From positions 1 through 64,000 of the forward strand of contig JAFSCK010000018.1 in NCBI GenBank assembly GCA_017436785.1: 64,000 nt of DNA, given 5' to 3'. The translations under genes and the position numbers were made by a program. Each line of letters opens with the position of its first letter. Position 1 is the first letter of the stretch. The stretch comes from Oscillospiraceae bacterium (GTDB lineage Bacteria > Bacillota > Clostridia > Oscillospirales > Oscillospiraceae). A model generated the notes under the pieces. The model saw only the letters and a program-made list of their open reading frames with translations, was not told where the DNA came from and searched no databases. Below, in pieces: positions 1-11,100 of this stretch.

Positions 1-273
1 CTGGGCGGCGTTAAGGAAATGAAGAAGATCCCCGCTGCTATGTTCATCGTTGACCCCCGCAAGGAGCGCAACGCCATCGCCGAGGCTAAGAAGCTGGGCA
101 TCCCCGTTGTGGCTATCGTTGACACCAACTGCGATCCCGATGAGATCGATTACGTCATCCCCGGCAACGACGACGCTATCCGCGCCATCCGTCTGATCGC
201 TTCCGCCATGGCTAACGCTGCCATCGAAGGCCGTCAGGGCGAGGACGCTGAGGCTGTCGAGGCTGCAGAGTAA
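1..273 (+). CDS. rpsB: 30S ribosomal protein S2, C-terminal part
   Basis: The gene enters from outside the window and only the last 90 residues are visible. S2 is a small-subunit protein on the back of the 30S head, needed for binding S1 and for translation initiation. The visible part has the conserved S2 stretch [19 protein letters not shown], then [20 protein letters not shown] and an acidic tail, as in bacterial S2. It is followed by tsf in the same direction, the usual rpsB-tsf arrangement, with a repeat element in the 195 bp gap. Identification is by family sequence and context. Confidence 0.96.
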   Translation: MGGVKEMKKIPAAMFIVDPRKERNAIAEAKKLGIPVVAIVDTNCDPDEIDYVIPGNDDAIRAIRLIASAMANAAIEGRQGEDAEAVEAAE

Positions 274-300
274 TTTTTAGAGAAATTCTAAAGAACAGCA

Positions 301-430
301 TGTCATTGCGAACCTGAAATTTTCTGTCATTGCGAGGAGGGCAAAGCCCGACGTGGCAATCCCCCAAATCGAAGGAGATTGCCACACCAGTCTGCGGACT
401 GGTTCGCAATGACATATTCAGGCAGCAATG
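301..430. repeat. Palindromic intergenic repeat between rpsB and tsf
   Basis: TGTCATTGCGAGG at 325-337 is the inverted partner of TTCGCAATGACA at 403-414. Inside, GTGGCAATC and GATTGCCAC form a second inverted pair, and CCAGTCTGCGGACTGG a third. A partial extra TGTCATTGCGAA lies at 301-312 and an AGCAATGACAC at 424-434. The nested stems give a MITE-like or structured repeat of about 90-130 bp. I see no coding sequence in it. It would be transcribed within the rpsB-tsf mRNA. Confidence 0.7.
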
Positions 431-468
431 ACACAAAAAACGATAAACATTACAGGAGGATATGTAAA

Positions 469-1398
469 ATGGCTTTTACCGCACAGGACGTTAAGAAGCT
501 CCGCGAAATGACCAACGTCGGCATGATGGACTGCAAGAAGGCCCTGCAGGCTACCGACGGCGATATGGACAAGGCAGTCGACTGGCTGCGTGAGAAGGGT
601 CTGGCCAAGGCCGCTAAGAAGGCTGACCGCATCGCCGCTGAGGGCGTTGCATACGCTACCGTCATCGACGGTGTCGGCGTTGTGATCGAAGTCAACGCTG
701 AGACCGACTTCGCTTCCAAGACCGATGCTTTCATGGGTCTGGTCAAGAGCCTCTGCGAGATCATCGCTAAGGACGCTCCCGCAGATGTGGAAGCTCTGAA
801 GGCTTGCACCTATCCCGGCACCAACCTGACCGTCACCGAGAAGATGCAGGAGCTGGTCATGTCCATCGGCGAGAACATGCAGATCCGTCGCTTCAACCGC
901 TTTGCTGACAACACCTCCGTTTCTTACGTCCACATGGGCGGCACCCACGGTGTTCTGGTCAACCTGGCTGTTGAGGGTGGCATCGACGCTACCGAGGTCG
1001 GTAAGAACGTGGCTATGCAGATCGCTGCTATGAAGGCTCAGTACTGGGACAAGTCCATGGTTCCCGCTGATGTCGTTGAGAAGGAGCTGGCTGTTCAGGT
1101 CGCTCTGATGGACAACGATCCCAAGATGGCTAACAAGCCCGCTCAGGTCAAGGAAAAGATCGCTCAGGGCAAGATCGCTGCCTTCTACAAGGACATCTGC
1201 CTGCTGCAGCAGGAGTTCGTCCGCGCCGACCTGTACAAGGGCGACGTTGCCGGCTACATTGCTGACGCTGGCAAGAAGCTGGGCGGCAAGATCACCTTCG
1301 TTGATGCTATCCACTACACCAAGGGCGAAGGCATCGAGAAGAAGGTCGACGATTTCGCAGCAGAAGTCGCTGCTCAGATCGCCGGCACTGCCAAGTAA
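469..1398 (+). CDS. tsf: Translation elongation factor Ts
   Basis: EF-Ts, 309 aa, is the guanine nucleotide exchange factor that recycles EF-Tu-GDP. The start is ATG at 469 behind an AGGAGG box (454-459). An in-frame upstream extension to 379 lies in the repeat and lacks a ribosome-binding site. The N-terminus has the UBA-like segment (VKKLREMTNVGMMDCKKAL). This is followed by the conserved core motif VIEVNAETDFASKTDAF that contacts EF-Tu, then the coiled-coil/subdomain region. Length is normal for the longer EF-Ts type. It is the last gene of the operon and is followed directly by a strong terminator. Confidence 0.97.
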   Translation: MAFTAQDVKKLREMTNVGMMDCKKALQATDGDMDKAVDWLREKGLAKAAKKADRIAAEGVAYATVIDGVGVVIEVNAETDFASKTDAFMGLVKSLCEIIAKDAPADVEALKACTYPGTNLTVTEKMQELVMSIGENMQIRRFNRFADNTSVSYVHMGGTHGVLVNLAVEGGIDATEVGKNVAMQIAAMKAQYWDKSMVPADVVEKELAVQVALMDNDPKMANKPAQVKEKIAQGKIAAFYKDICLLQQEFVRADLYKGDVAGYIADAGKKLGGKITFVDAIHYTKGEGIEKKVDDFAAEVAAQIAGTAK

Positions 1399-1418
1399 TT
1401 CTTCATTATAATTTAAGG

Positions 1419-1450
1419 AAACACCCTGACTGGAAACAGTCAGGGTGTTT
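1419..1450 (+). terminator. Intrinsic terminator of rpsB-tsf
   Basis: Perfect 14 bp stem (1419-1432 with 1437-1450) around a GAAA tetraloop, ending in TTT then TGTATT. It sits 20 bp after the tsf stop. Confidence 0.9.
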
Positions 1451-1583
1451 TGTATTGTCACACTTCACAAAATACTTTTCTGTTTTTCATCATATTCCAC
1501 CATGGCAATTTATTTGCAAATCTGTCATAATTACTTTGTATCGTTTCCTTTTGGAAATGTCTGATTTATGGAGGAAGAATTCT

Positions 1584-3821
1584 ATGGCAAAAAAGGCAAG
1601 TGAACATTTTAAGCTGTACCAAAACCCCAACGGCCCCGATATCACCACGGTGAGCCGTCCCATTATCGAGGCCGACGGCCTGTATTTTAAGGATATCGAC
1701 GGCTCCGGCACCGTTTCCGCTGTCAACGACTGGCGGCTGCCCTCCGCCCAGCGCGCCGCTGCCTATGTCAAGCAGATGACCGTGGACGAGAAGATCGGCC
1801 AGCTGTTCATCTCCGACTGGCGCATGGGTCCCAAGTACCCCTCCGCCCGGCTGAAGGGCCATGTGGCTGTGGCTGATGAAAGCGGCTGCGTGGATGAAGC
1901 TGAAGTGAACCAGAAGACCATCTTCGGCGAGCAGAAGCTCCCCGGCACCACTACCTTAATTAAGGAATGGTTCGCCCGTCACACCATTCTGCGTGAAAAT
2001 GCTCAGCCCGATGACCTGACTGATTACCTGAACCAGCTGCAGGCAATCGCAGAGGAATGCGAGCGCTTTGTCCCTGTGCAGGCTGCCTCCAATTCCCGTA
2101 ATGAAAACGGTGAGATCGTCTTCGGCATGAACGATGCCGGCGGCGTGTTCCCCACTTGGCCCGGCACGCTGGGCATTGCAGCCGCCGTCAAGGGCAGCGG
2201 CATTGAAGTGGCTGACAAGTGGGCTGAGGCTACCCGTCAGAGCTGGGAGGCCTGCAACCTGCGCAAGGGCTATATGTACATGGTGGACTGCATGTCCGAC
2301 CCCCGCTGGCAGCGCTCCTACGGCACCTTCGGTGAGGATCCCGCACTGATCTGCGAGATCGCCGAGCACATCATCCCCCGGATCCAGGGCAGCGAAGACG
2401 GCGTTACCAAGGACGGTGTCGCTGTCACCACCAAGCACTTCCCCGGCGGCGGCCCCCGTGAGAATGGCTTTGACCCCCACTACGCCGCAGGCCAGTGGAA
2501 CGTCTATGCCACCCCCGGTTCTTTGCAGAAGTACCACATGCCCGGCTTCAAGTCCGCTGTTGCCAAGAACACCTCCTCCATCATGCCCTACTACTCCAAG
2601 CCCGCCGCTGCCAAGTCCTCCGTGCAGCAGGACTGTGAGGGCAACGATGTCCGCTTCGATCCTTACGGCTTCGCCTACAACCGGGTCTTCATCCACGATA
2701 TTCTGAGAGGCCAGATGGGTTTTAAGGGCTACATCAACTCCGACACCGGCATCGTCCACAACATGAAGTGGGGCGTGGAAATGCTGGATGAGCCTGAGCG
2801 TATCGGCTTCGCTGTCAACAATTCCGGCGTGGACGTGATCTCCGGCCTGTACGACAACGCCTTTGGCCGGGAAGCCTACGACCGTGCCACCAACGGCTAC
2901 TACGACACTCACACCCTGCCCGAGGGCTTTACCCCTGAGATGGTCACTCTGAACGACGAGGCCATTGACCGCACCGTTACCCGGACCCTCACTGAAATGT
3001 TCGAGCTGGGCATGTTCGAGAATACCTACCGCTGCGCTAAGAAGGCTAAGGATACCGTATCCTCCTCCCAGTACTGGGCTGATGCCGAGCTGGCTCACCG
3101 TCAGTCTGTTGTCCTGCTGAAGAACGACGGCACCCTGCCTCTGAATGCTGTCGGCAAGAAGGTCTATGTGGAGGCCTTCAAGAAGGATGCCCAGCAGGGC
3201 CAGCTGGCTACCGCTGCTCTGCGGGAGATGGTCGCTCAGGATGCAACTCTGACTGATGACTACAATGAGGCTGATATCGCCATCCTGTTCGTCAACCCCT
3301 CCTCCGGTGACTACTTCACCGCCACCGCAGGCTATCTGGAGCTGGATATCTGTGAAAACAAGGAAGTACCCAATGTGGATGACTTCTGCCGCCCCATGAA
3401 GCAGACCCATCTGGAGACTACCCTCACCGGCACCCATAAGATCGCCGAGATCGCCGCAGCGGTTCACGCCAAGGGCGGCAAGGTCATCTCCAACATCAAC
3501 TTCCCGCTGGCATGGCTGGTGGGCAACGTGGAAAGAAACGTGGATGCATTGCTTGCCGGCTTCGAGACCTATCCCGCCGCTACGCTGGATGTGATCTTCG
3601 GCCGCTACAATCCCACCGGCAAGCTGCCCATCACCCTGCCCAAGGGCGACGAGGTTCTGGCTGTCAATGAAAACGGTGTCTGCATCTCCCCTAACGACGT
3701 GCCCGGCTTCGACAAGGACCAGTACATGCCCGACGAGCTGAAGGACGAGAACGGCAAGGCTTACGCCTACCGGGATGCTAACGGCAACTACTACGAGCTG
3801 AACTTCGGTCTGCGCTACTAA
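1584..3821 (+). CDS. Glycoside hydrolase family 3 beta-glycosidase
   Basis: GH3 enzyme, 745 aa, expected to release terminal beta-linked sugars (glucose or xylose type) by a retaining mechanism. The ATG at 1584 follows GGAGGA at 1570-1575, so the longer in-frame extension is rejected. Family marks are a KHFPGGG motif in the first half and the nucleophile Asp at about residue 387 in GYINSDTG (canonically SDW/SDY). The C-terminal alpha/beta sandwich includes QSVVLLKNDGTLPL and PTGKLPITLP. No signal peptide or dockerin is visible, so it probably acts on imported oligosaccharides and does not join the surface system downstream. Its stop overlaps the HAD start (TAATG), so the two are translationally coupled. 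A weak promoter (TTGCAA, 17 bp, TGTATC) lies at 1514-1542. Confidence 0.9.
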   Translation: MAKKASEHFKLYQNPNGPDITTVSRPIIEADGLYFKDIDGSGTVSAVNDWRLPSAQRAAAYVKQMTVDEKIGQLFISDWRMGPKYPSARLKGHVAVADESGCVDEAEVNQKTIFGEQKLPGTTTLIKEWFARHTILRENAQPDDLTDYLNQLQAIAEECERFVPVQAASNSRNENGEIVFGMNDAGGVFPTWPGTLGIAAAVKGSGIEVADKWAEATRQSWEACNLRKGYMYMVDCMSDPRWQRSYGTFGEDPALICEIAEHIIPRIQGSEDGVTKDGVAVTTKHFPGGGPRENGFDPHYAAGQWNVYATPGSLQKYHMPGFKSAVAKNTSSIMPYYSKPAAAKSSVQQDCEGNDVRFDPYGFAYNRVFIHDILRGQMGFKGYINSDTGIVHNMKWGVEMLDEPERIGFAVNNSGVDVISGLYDNAFGREAYDRATNGYYDTHTLPEGFTPEMVTLNDEAIDRTVTRTLTEMFELGMFENTYRCAKKAKDTVSSSQYWADAELAHRQSVVLLKNDGTLPLNAVGKKVYVEAFKKDAQQGQLATAALREMVAQDATLTDDYNEADIAILFVNPSSGDYFTATAGYLELDICENKEVPNVDDFCRPMKQTHLETTLTGTHKIAEIAAAVHAKGGKVISNINFPLAWLVGNVERNVDALLAGFETYPAATLDVIFGRYNPTGKLPITLPKGDEVLAVNENGVCISPNDVPGFDKDQYMPDELKDENGKAYAYRDANGNYYELNFGLRY

Positions 3822-4513
3822 TGGCCTATCACATTTACAAACCGGAATGGGGCGCAGCGCGCCCCATTCGCGGTGTTCTCTTTGATATGGACGGCCTGGT
3901 GCTGGATACGGAGAAGCTGTTCTCCCGGTTCTGGATGGCCGCCTGCCAGTTTTACGGCTATCCCATGACAGTGGAGCAGTCCCTTAAGATGCGCAGCCTC
4001 AGTAAGACTGCCGGTCAGGAAATGCTCTGCTCCTTCTTTGGCCCCGGTATCTCCTATCCGCAGGTCCGGGCCAAGCGCATCGAGCTGATGGATGCCTTTA
4101 TTAAAGAACACGGCGTGGAACCAAAGCCCGGAATTTTCCAGCTCATGGATGCGCTGGAGGAGCGGGGCATTCCCGCCGCCATCACCAGCTCCTCCCCGGT
4201 CTCCCGGATCGAGGAATACCTGAAGCCGCTGGGGCTTTACCACCGCTTCGCCAAGATCTGCAGCGGCCACGAGGTCCCTAATGGCAAGCCCGCCCCGGAC
4301 ATTTACCTCCACGGTGCCGCCCAGCTGGGGCTGAAACCGGAAGAATGTCTGGCCTTGGAGGATTCCCCTGCCGGAATTTTGTCCGCCTACCGGGCCGGCT
4401 GCCTGCCGGTGATGATCCCGGATCTGGATACCCCGGACGCTGAGACCCTGCCCCGACTGTTCGCGCAGGCGGATTCTCTTGCAGAGATCATCGATTTACT
4501 GGGTCCATTGTAG
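3821..4513 (+). CDS. HAD-superfamily phosphatase (beta-phosphoglucomutase-like)
   Basis: HAD subfamily I hydrolase, 230 aa. Motif I is FDMDGLVLDT (nucleophile Asp22, acid/base Asp24), motif II is the TSSSP segment, and motif III/IV is NGKPAPDIYL followed by LALEDSPAGI. The helical cap between motifs I and II is typical of phosphatases and phosphoglucomutases acting on small sugar phosphates. One-base overlap with the GH3 gene suggests a joint role in sugar use. The exact substrate cannot be read from sequence. The TAG stop (4511-4513) falls inside the first bases of the repeat at 4509, so the repeat set the end of this protein. Confidence 0.82.
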   Translation: MAYHIYKPEWGAARPIRGVLFDMDGLVLDTEKLFSRFWMAACQFYGYPMTVEQSLKMRSLSKTAGQEMLCSFFGPGISYPQVRAKRIELMDAFIKEHGVEPKPGIFQLMDALEERGIPAAITSSSPVSRIEEYLKPLGLYHRFAKICSGHEVPNGKPAPDIYLHGAAQLGLKPEECLALEDSPAGILSAYRAGCLPVMIPDLDTPDAETLPRLFAQADSLAEIIDLLGPL

Positions 4514-4614
4514 GGCGGGGATATATCCCCGCCGGGCACCATCGTACCCCGACAGGAACATACATACCGCCCAGTGAACGGTACTGCCCGCTGGGAATAT
4601 ATTCCCAGCCTACA
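4509..4614. repeat. MITE-like repeat, variant of the 140 bp family
   Basis: Begins TGTAGGGCGGGG and ends CCCAGCCTACA, so the outer ends are inverted. Each arm is itself a perfect palindrome: GGCGGGGATATATCCCCGCC on the left and CTGGGAATATATTCCCAG on the right. It relates to the three copies at 51609, 52514 and 54949, which share the TGTAGG...CCTACA ends and the GGCGGGG hairpin but have a TCATGA core. Confidence 0.75.
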
Positions 4615-4634
4615 CTAGATAAGGAGGCCATTCT

Positions 4635-5129
4635 ATGGCAGTAAAATGGAAAAAAATCGACAAATCCATACTCCGTCTTTTGCTGCCCGGTGCCGCACTC
4701 CTCCTGCCGATTTTGATTCTCATCGTTTCAGGTCTGTACCACCAGCACAATTACCGCACCTTCCTCTATGCCCTGTCGGATGCCACAGTCTATTGCAGCC
4801 AAAATAACAGCCTGCAGGCCCGGCAGGAGGAGGGCAATGCCCGGGTTACGGAGGAAAATGCCTACGCCCTATACTTTCTCTTCACCAAAAAGCAAGCCAA
4901 ACCCCGTTCTGCGGCACCAGACGCAGCGCCGGAGCTTGTGCTGGACTACGGCAGTGGTGCCCTGCTGGAATGCTGGACCCATAAAATGGAAGAAGGTGCC
5001 CGCCGCACCTACGGCATCTTCTGGCGCTTCACCGATCCCGAGGGAAACACTTGGCTGTTCGATACCGACGACCTGTCCATGTCCATCCTAAAACGCAGAA
5101 CCAAACCGGAATATAACGAGCCATGGTAA
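4635..5129 (+). CDS. Small membrane-anchored protein of unknown function
   Basis: 164 aa with a good AAGGAGG ribosome-binding site at 4621-4627. Residues about 13-35 form one hydrophobic segment (LRLLLPGAALLLPILILIV), a signal anchor. The remainder is a soluble domain of about 125 residues, presumably outside the cell, containing WHxx-free aromatic-rich stretches such as RTYGIFWRFTDPEGNTWLFDT. I do not recognise a family. It is separated from the HAD gene by a repeat and followed by a strong hairpin shared with the convergent dockerin protein gene. Confidence 0.7.
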   Translation: MAVKWKKIDKSILRLLLPGAALLLPILILIVSGLYHQHNYRTFLYALSDATVYCSQNNSLQARQEEGNARVTEENAYALYFLFTKKQAKPRSAAPDAAPELVLDYGSGALLECWTHKMEEGARRTYGIFWRFTDPEGNTWLFDTDDLSMSILKRRTKPEYNEPW

Positions 5130-5130
5130 A

Positions 5131-5165
5131 AATCCACCCCGGACCAAACAGGTCCGGGGTGGATT
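5131..5165. terminator. Bidirectional terminator between convergent genes
   Basis: Perfect 15 bp stem (5131-5145 with 5151-5165), loop AAACA. On the - strand it is followed by a T-run (complement of 5128-5132), so it ends the large - strand dockerin gene. It also lies right after the + strand gene. Confidence 0.85.
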
Positions 5166-5190
5166 CAGTCTGTCTAAGAACTATCCATAA

Positions 5191-8100
5191 TTACTTTTCG
5201 TGGCGAAGGGAATCAATCAATTCTGCATAATACCGTAGGACACGGGTTGCATCCTTAGTGTTGACATTGCCATCGCTATTAACATCTGCAGCGACGAGGT
5301 CAATCTCGGAATCAGAAATCAACTCTGCATAATACCGCAGGATACGAGTTGCATCCTTGGTATTAACTTTCCCATCCCCATTTGCATCACCCCACAAGAT
5401 ATCTTCCAATTCTTCCTCCTTGACATCCGTAAACGTCTTTCCCTCAAATTCCACGGTGGCGGTATGGAGGATCTTATTGTTTTCGGTGTCGGTGGTTACG
5501 GTGCAGACTTTGACCTTGATGGCGTCGCAGTGGCTGCAGTGGAAGTAGGCCTTGCAGACGGTGTTATTTTCGGTCCATAAGAACTTCGGCTCGGTGCTGT
5601 AGCTGTGCCCGGCTGCGGGAAGCTCTACCTGCTCCTTCAGGATCTCGCCGCAGCGGCCGCAATGCTTGCCGTCGCTGATGCCGCCCTCGGTACAGGTGGG
5701 CTTTAGGCCCTCGTCAATGACTTCCTCGTGGCCCAGCGCCTCTACGGAACGGGTCTCGCTATGGCCGCAGACACACTTGCGCTGCTGCTCACCGGCTTCG
5801 GTACAAGTAGGAGCAGAAATCTCTACCCATTCGCCATAGCTGTGGCCCTTGGCTGCGATTTCGCGGGTCTCGTAGTGGTCGCAGTTTGCGCAGTCACGGC
5901 GCTCCTCGCCCTTTTCTGTGCAGGTTGCGGCCTTGGTTTCGCTCCATGCGCCGAAGCTGTGGCCCTTGGCGGGAATCTCCTTCTGCTTCACCAGAACGGT
6001 GCCGCAGACAGAGCAGTGCTTGCCTTCTGTCAAGCCGGTTTCGGTGCAGGTAGGCTCCACGGCCTTGTCGATGACTTCGGTGTGGCCCTTTGCTGCGATC
6101 TCGCGGGTTTCGAAGTGGTCGCAGTTGGCGCAGTCACGGCGCTCCTCGCCCTTTTCGGTGCAGGTTGCCTCGGTGGTAGTCTTCCACGCGCCGAAGCTAT
6201 GGCCCTTGGCAGGAATCTCGTTCTGCTTCACCAGAACGGTACCGCAGACAGAGCAGTGCTTGCCTTCCGTCAGGCCTGTTTCGGTACAGGTGGGCTCCAC
6301 GGCCTTGTCGATGACTTTGGTGTGGCCCTTGGCTGCGATTTCGCGGGTCTCGTAGTGGTCGCAGTTTGCGCAATCACGGCGCTCCTCGCCCTTTTCGGTG
6401 CAGGTGGCTTCCGTGGTAGTCTTCCATGCGCCGAAGCTATGACCCTTGGCGGGAATCTCCTTCTGCTTCACCAGAATGGTGCCGCAGACAGAGCAGTGCT
6501 TGCCTTCCGTCAGGCCGGTTTCGGTGCAGGTGGGTTCCACGGCCTTGTCGATGACTTCGGTGTGGCCCTTAGCTGCGATCTCGCGGGTTTCGAAGTGATC
6601 GCAGTTAGCGCAGTCACGGCGCTCCTCGCCCTTTTCGGTGCAGGTTGCCTCGGTGGTAGTCTTCCACGCGCCGAAGCTATGGCCCTTGGCAGGAATCTCC
6701 TTCTGCTTCACCAGAACGGCGCCGCAGACAGAGCAGTGCTTGCCTTCGGTCAGGCCGGTTTCGGTGCAGGTGGGTTCTACGGCCTTGTCGATGACTTCGG
6801 TGTGGCCCTTTGCTGCGATCTCGCGGGTTTCAAAGTGGTCACAATTGTCACAGTCACGGCGCTCCTCACCCTTCTCGGTGCAGGTTGCGGCCTTGGTTTC
6901 GCTCCATGCGCCGAAGCTATGACCCTTGGCGGGAATCTCCTTCTGCTTCACCAGAACGGTGCCGCAGACAGAGCAGTGCTTGCCTTCGGTCAGGCCGGAT
7001 TCGGTGCAGGTGGCTTCCACGGCCTTGTCAATGACTTCGGTGTGGCCCTTTGCTGCAATCTCGCGGGTTTCGAAGTGGTCGCAGTTGGCGCAGTCACGGC
7101 GCTCCTCTCCCTTTTCGGTGCAGGTTGCGGCCTTGGTTTTGCTCCATGCGCCGAAGCTATGACCCTTGGCAGGAATCTCGTTCTGCTTCACCAGAACGGT
7201 TTTACAGGCGGAGCAGTGCTTGCCTTCCGTCAGACCGGTTTCGGTGCAGGTGGGTTCTACGGCCTTGTCGATGACTTCGGTGTGGCCCTTGGCTGCGATT
7301 TCACGGGTTTCGAAGTGGTCGCAGTTGGTGCAGTCATGGCGCTCCTCGCCCTTTTCGGTGCAGGTGGCATCGGTAGTGACCTTCCAGTCGCCGAAGCTGT
7401 GTCCGAAGGCATCCACATAGGAATCCACATAGCTGTCACCGCAGGCACAGGTATGGGTGGTGTAACCCTTTTCGGTACAAGTGGGGGCTGTAACAACGGA
7501 TGTATAGGTATGCACATGACTTTCTTCAGGAACATAAATCCGGAAAATATCTCTCATTTCATTTTCCGTCAGATCCATAACAGAGCCGCCATCCACACGG
7601 CAAATATTGAAAGCTCGGATGGTGTAGTCGTCCCACCATTCCTCAGTAACAACCACATAGGATTCCGTTGTCATAGGTTCCCGGGGGCCTGTCTGCACCG
7701 TATCGGTGATCCAGCCATCAGGCCGATACCGCCACCCATCGGCCAAAATGATGATGGAGCCAACAGGCAGGGTTTCTTTGGTAAAACGGATGGTCGCAAA
7801 GTAATTCTGGCTAATGCTCTTATCAAAGAACAGTTTATTATAGCCTGTTGCACTGGTTGAATCCCAGAATGCGCCTTTATAGAACTCGCTCTGTAGCAGG
7901 ATGTATCCTTCCTCCGGTACTTCTCCAGTATATGCAGACTTCGTCACCTCAAAAGGATTGGCATAGGCGTTATTGACGGATTCAATGGCAATAGCCGTTT
8001 CCTGCGTATCCACACCGGAGGGAGCATAAGTGATGCCATCTACAGAAAGGCCGGTAACTGTCTTGACGAACAGCAAACCAGTCAGATATCTGCCATAGTC

Positions 8101-11100
8101 CCTGCTCATGTGGTAACCATCCCGGGTGGTAGTATCTCCAAGCAGAGAAGTACGGGAGTTCTGTACCGCAGTACCATTGGGCACGATCAGATCAAAAGCG
8201 GTGTTGGTGACGATCTTGTTCTGTACGGCAGATACGATGGCATTGTACATCGTCATCTGGTCATTGTTGTAATTTGCAAAGCCGGTATTGGTAGAATCCT
8301 GCTGATATGCCCATGTCATGTGCCAGACCAGCTTGGCGCAGGGGTTTCGGTTCTCATTTTCCTTTTTGGATATCAGACCCTTCACATAGGAAATCAGGTT
8401 TGTCAGGTCCTCGTTATAGGTGCTTTCCATTCCGCTATATCTGCTGCTCTGCTGCATGGAAATGTAGTCCCAACTGCGCTCCGTCAGGGCAGTACTCAGC
8501 TTGTAATTCTCTGTCTTACTCCATACTCCATTATCGTTATAGTAATAGGTATAGGCTGCAGCATCGTTGGCAGCGTTGGCTGCATGCGTTTTCAGAGTGC
8601 AGCCGCTGATGTAGAAATTGCCTACGACAACCTTCTGAATGCCCAAATCATTTGCGATCTGCCAGAAGTATTCCAGTGCATCCACAGAGAAGCTGTTGCC
8701 AATGGCCAGCAGTTCCAGCACGCCATCGCCGTCTACATCCCACGAATACTCAGGGTTATGACCGCAAGTCACAGCCCGGGTTTCAAAAGCGTCACAGCTT
8801 TCACAGTTCCGGCGTTCCTCGCCGTCAGCCTCACAGGTCGGTACCTTCGTTTCCGTCCATGCGCCGAAGCTGTGTCCGGTGGCATCCACATAGGAATCCA
8901 CATAGCTGTCACTGCAGACGGTACAGGTATGGGTGGTGTAGCCCTTCTCGGTGCAGGTGGGTTTGGTGACTACGGATTCATATACATGTTCATGTCCGCC
9001 TTCCCAGACTGCAATATACTCGATGGCGCAGTCATTGAAGCCGTGGGAGTCCGTGCCCATGTAGGGGAAGACGAAATCCTTGCCGCTGAGCCACTGGGAG
9101 GTGGTCTTCTTGTCGGTGGTGCCCACGAAGTAGTGGGTCATGGGGCCGATCTCCTTGCCGTCCACCAGCAGGTAGATCATGTTGCTGCCGTCCTGTGCGA
9201 TCCGGTTTTCCAGACGGTAGGTGTGCAGCGCGGTCCAATCGATGCCATGATCCGCCAGCGCGATGCCGTAGTTGTGGCTGCCGGTGGTGGTCTTCTCGCC
9301 CATGGCGATAATGCCCCGGGTATTGCTCTTGAAGATGTAGCGGGCATTGTAGTTTGCGTTTACCTTATCGGTGGTAAACACTCTTGCGCCGCTGCCGCTG
9401 GCATTCTGGAAGGTACCTTCACTCTTCCACTCCACGACCCAAGGCTCCTCGTGGCTCAGGACCACAGGCGTTGCAATGTCATAGCGGGTGGTACTGAAAA
9501 TACCGTCGGTGGTGGTGCCTGCGGTTTTGGTCAGGGTGTTCTCGCCTGCCAGATCGGTGCCGTTGAACTCCCAGCGATAGTCCTTGGGGGTGTGGACGCG
9601 CTTGGCGGTGATGACCACATCGCCGGTGACAGCAGCAATGGAAACCTTACCGTCCTGCGCGTAGTAGCAGTCTGCGGTGATATCCTTGCCGCCCATGGTG
9701 ACGGTAACGGACAGGGTATCTCCGGCGGGAGCTGTCAGCTTCACGGAGAAGCCGGTGCCGTCCACCACGATCTTATCCGTGCCGTAGTCGGCGGTGACAC
9801 CGTCCAGCGCCAGCTTTGCGGTGTGGGTGGTCACTTCGTAATCCGTATTTCCGATGATGGCAGACTTCACAGCCTCGCTGATGACATCCATGCCGAGGCG
9901 GTTGGGATGCAGCTTGCCGTCACCGATGTGGGCGGGGTCGGTCAGTGTGGTGTACAGGTCCACCACACTCACGCCGAAGCGGTCGCACACGGTCTGGATG
10001 GAGGCATTGAGGCCCTCCATCAGCGTGGTATCCGAGGCGCTCTGACCAATGCGCTTGAAGTGGTTGAACATGTACACTTCCGCATTGGGATACCGCTTGG
10101 TGATCTTATCCAGCATGATGGCGGTGGCCTCCATGGTAGTGGAGGGGGTGCCGTAGCCGTCAGCGGTGATGAGGGCCGCGTAGTCGATATTGGCATCGCC
10201 CAGCGTATCCTTGCCGTAGCTGAAATCGTTGAAGCCCATCTGGATGCAGATGATGTCCGGCTCCTCTCCGGCATTGTCGCCGGTGTTGTCATGGAGCTGC
10301 ACGCAGCGGTCCACATATGCGCCCACAGTGCCGGAGCGCTCCAGCAGAATGGCGCTGCCGCTCCAAGCGTTGTTCACCAGCAGCCGCAGGTCCAGATCCT
10401 CCGCCACCTGCATCCACCAAGTGTCATTTAAGCCGACCTCGGGGATGGTGTTGTTGGGGTAATACTTAACGTTGTTGCGGATGGTAGAGTTGGTCGTATC
10501 CGCAGCAGCACCGTTGGAGGTGCCTTCATAGGTAGAAATGCTGGCACCAAGGATGGAGATGGTCTTGCCGGAAAGCTCAGGAGCCTTCTCGCCGCAAATG
10601 GCGCACTTGCCGTTTTCATAGCTGTGCTCTGCGTTCAGGAGGTACAGCTCGTTGCTGTCCTCGTTGGTCCACATGGGAATGTTGACCGCATTCGCCTGCT
10701 CCGGGACCGTGAGATAGCCGTTCTGGGTCAACTCGTTATAGGTTTCGGTGGAGGTCAGGGAGTCCAACATTCCGTCTTCACTGAAATAAGTAACGCGGAT
10801 ACCATTGCTGGAGGGGCTTCCATTCAGGGCACTGCTCTGGAAGGAGGTGGCCCACAGTCGGTCCCCTGCCTTCACGGGGATGGTCACGGAATAGACCTTG
10901 CCGGAGCTATGGACACCCCAGCCGCTGGCAGTATAGTATTCCGGATCGTGCTCCAGCGCGGTCCACAGGTTCAAACCGGCGCACAGCTTCTCCGGCAGCT
11001 GCAAAAGACGGTCTCCCAGAGAGAACACCGCCTTGGCAGTGACCACAATATCTCCGGTGACATTGGAAATGGTGATCTTGCCATCTGCATAAACCTCAGA

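Noticed and set aside
1584..3821. GH3 enzyme as part of the dockerin system
   Set aside because: It has no signal peptide and no dockerin and is coupled to a cytoplasmic HAD phosphatase.
5820..7390. Regular repeats that might suggest a CRISPR array
   Set aside because: The 240 bp unit codes for a continuous 80-residue protein repeat; there are no short repeats with unique spacers.
5728..7860. 710 aa open frame on the + strand opposite the 240 bp repeats
   Set aside because: It is antisense to the repetitive part of the giant dockerin gene, has no ribosome-binding site and only mirrors codon bias of the repeats.
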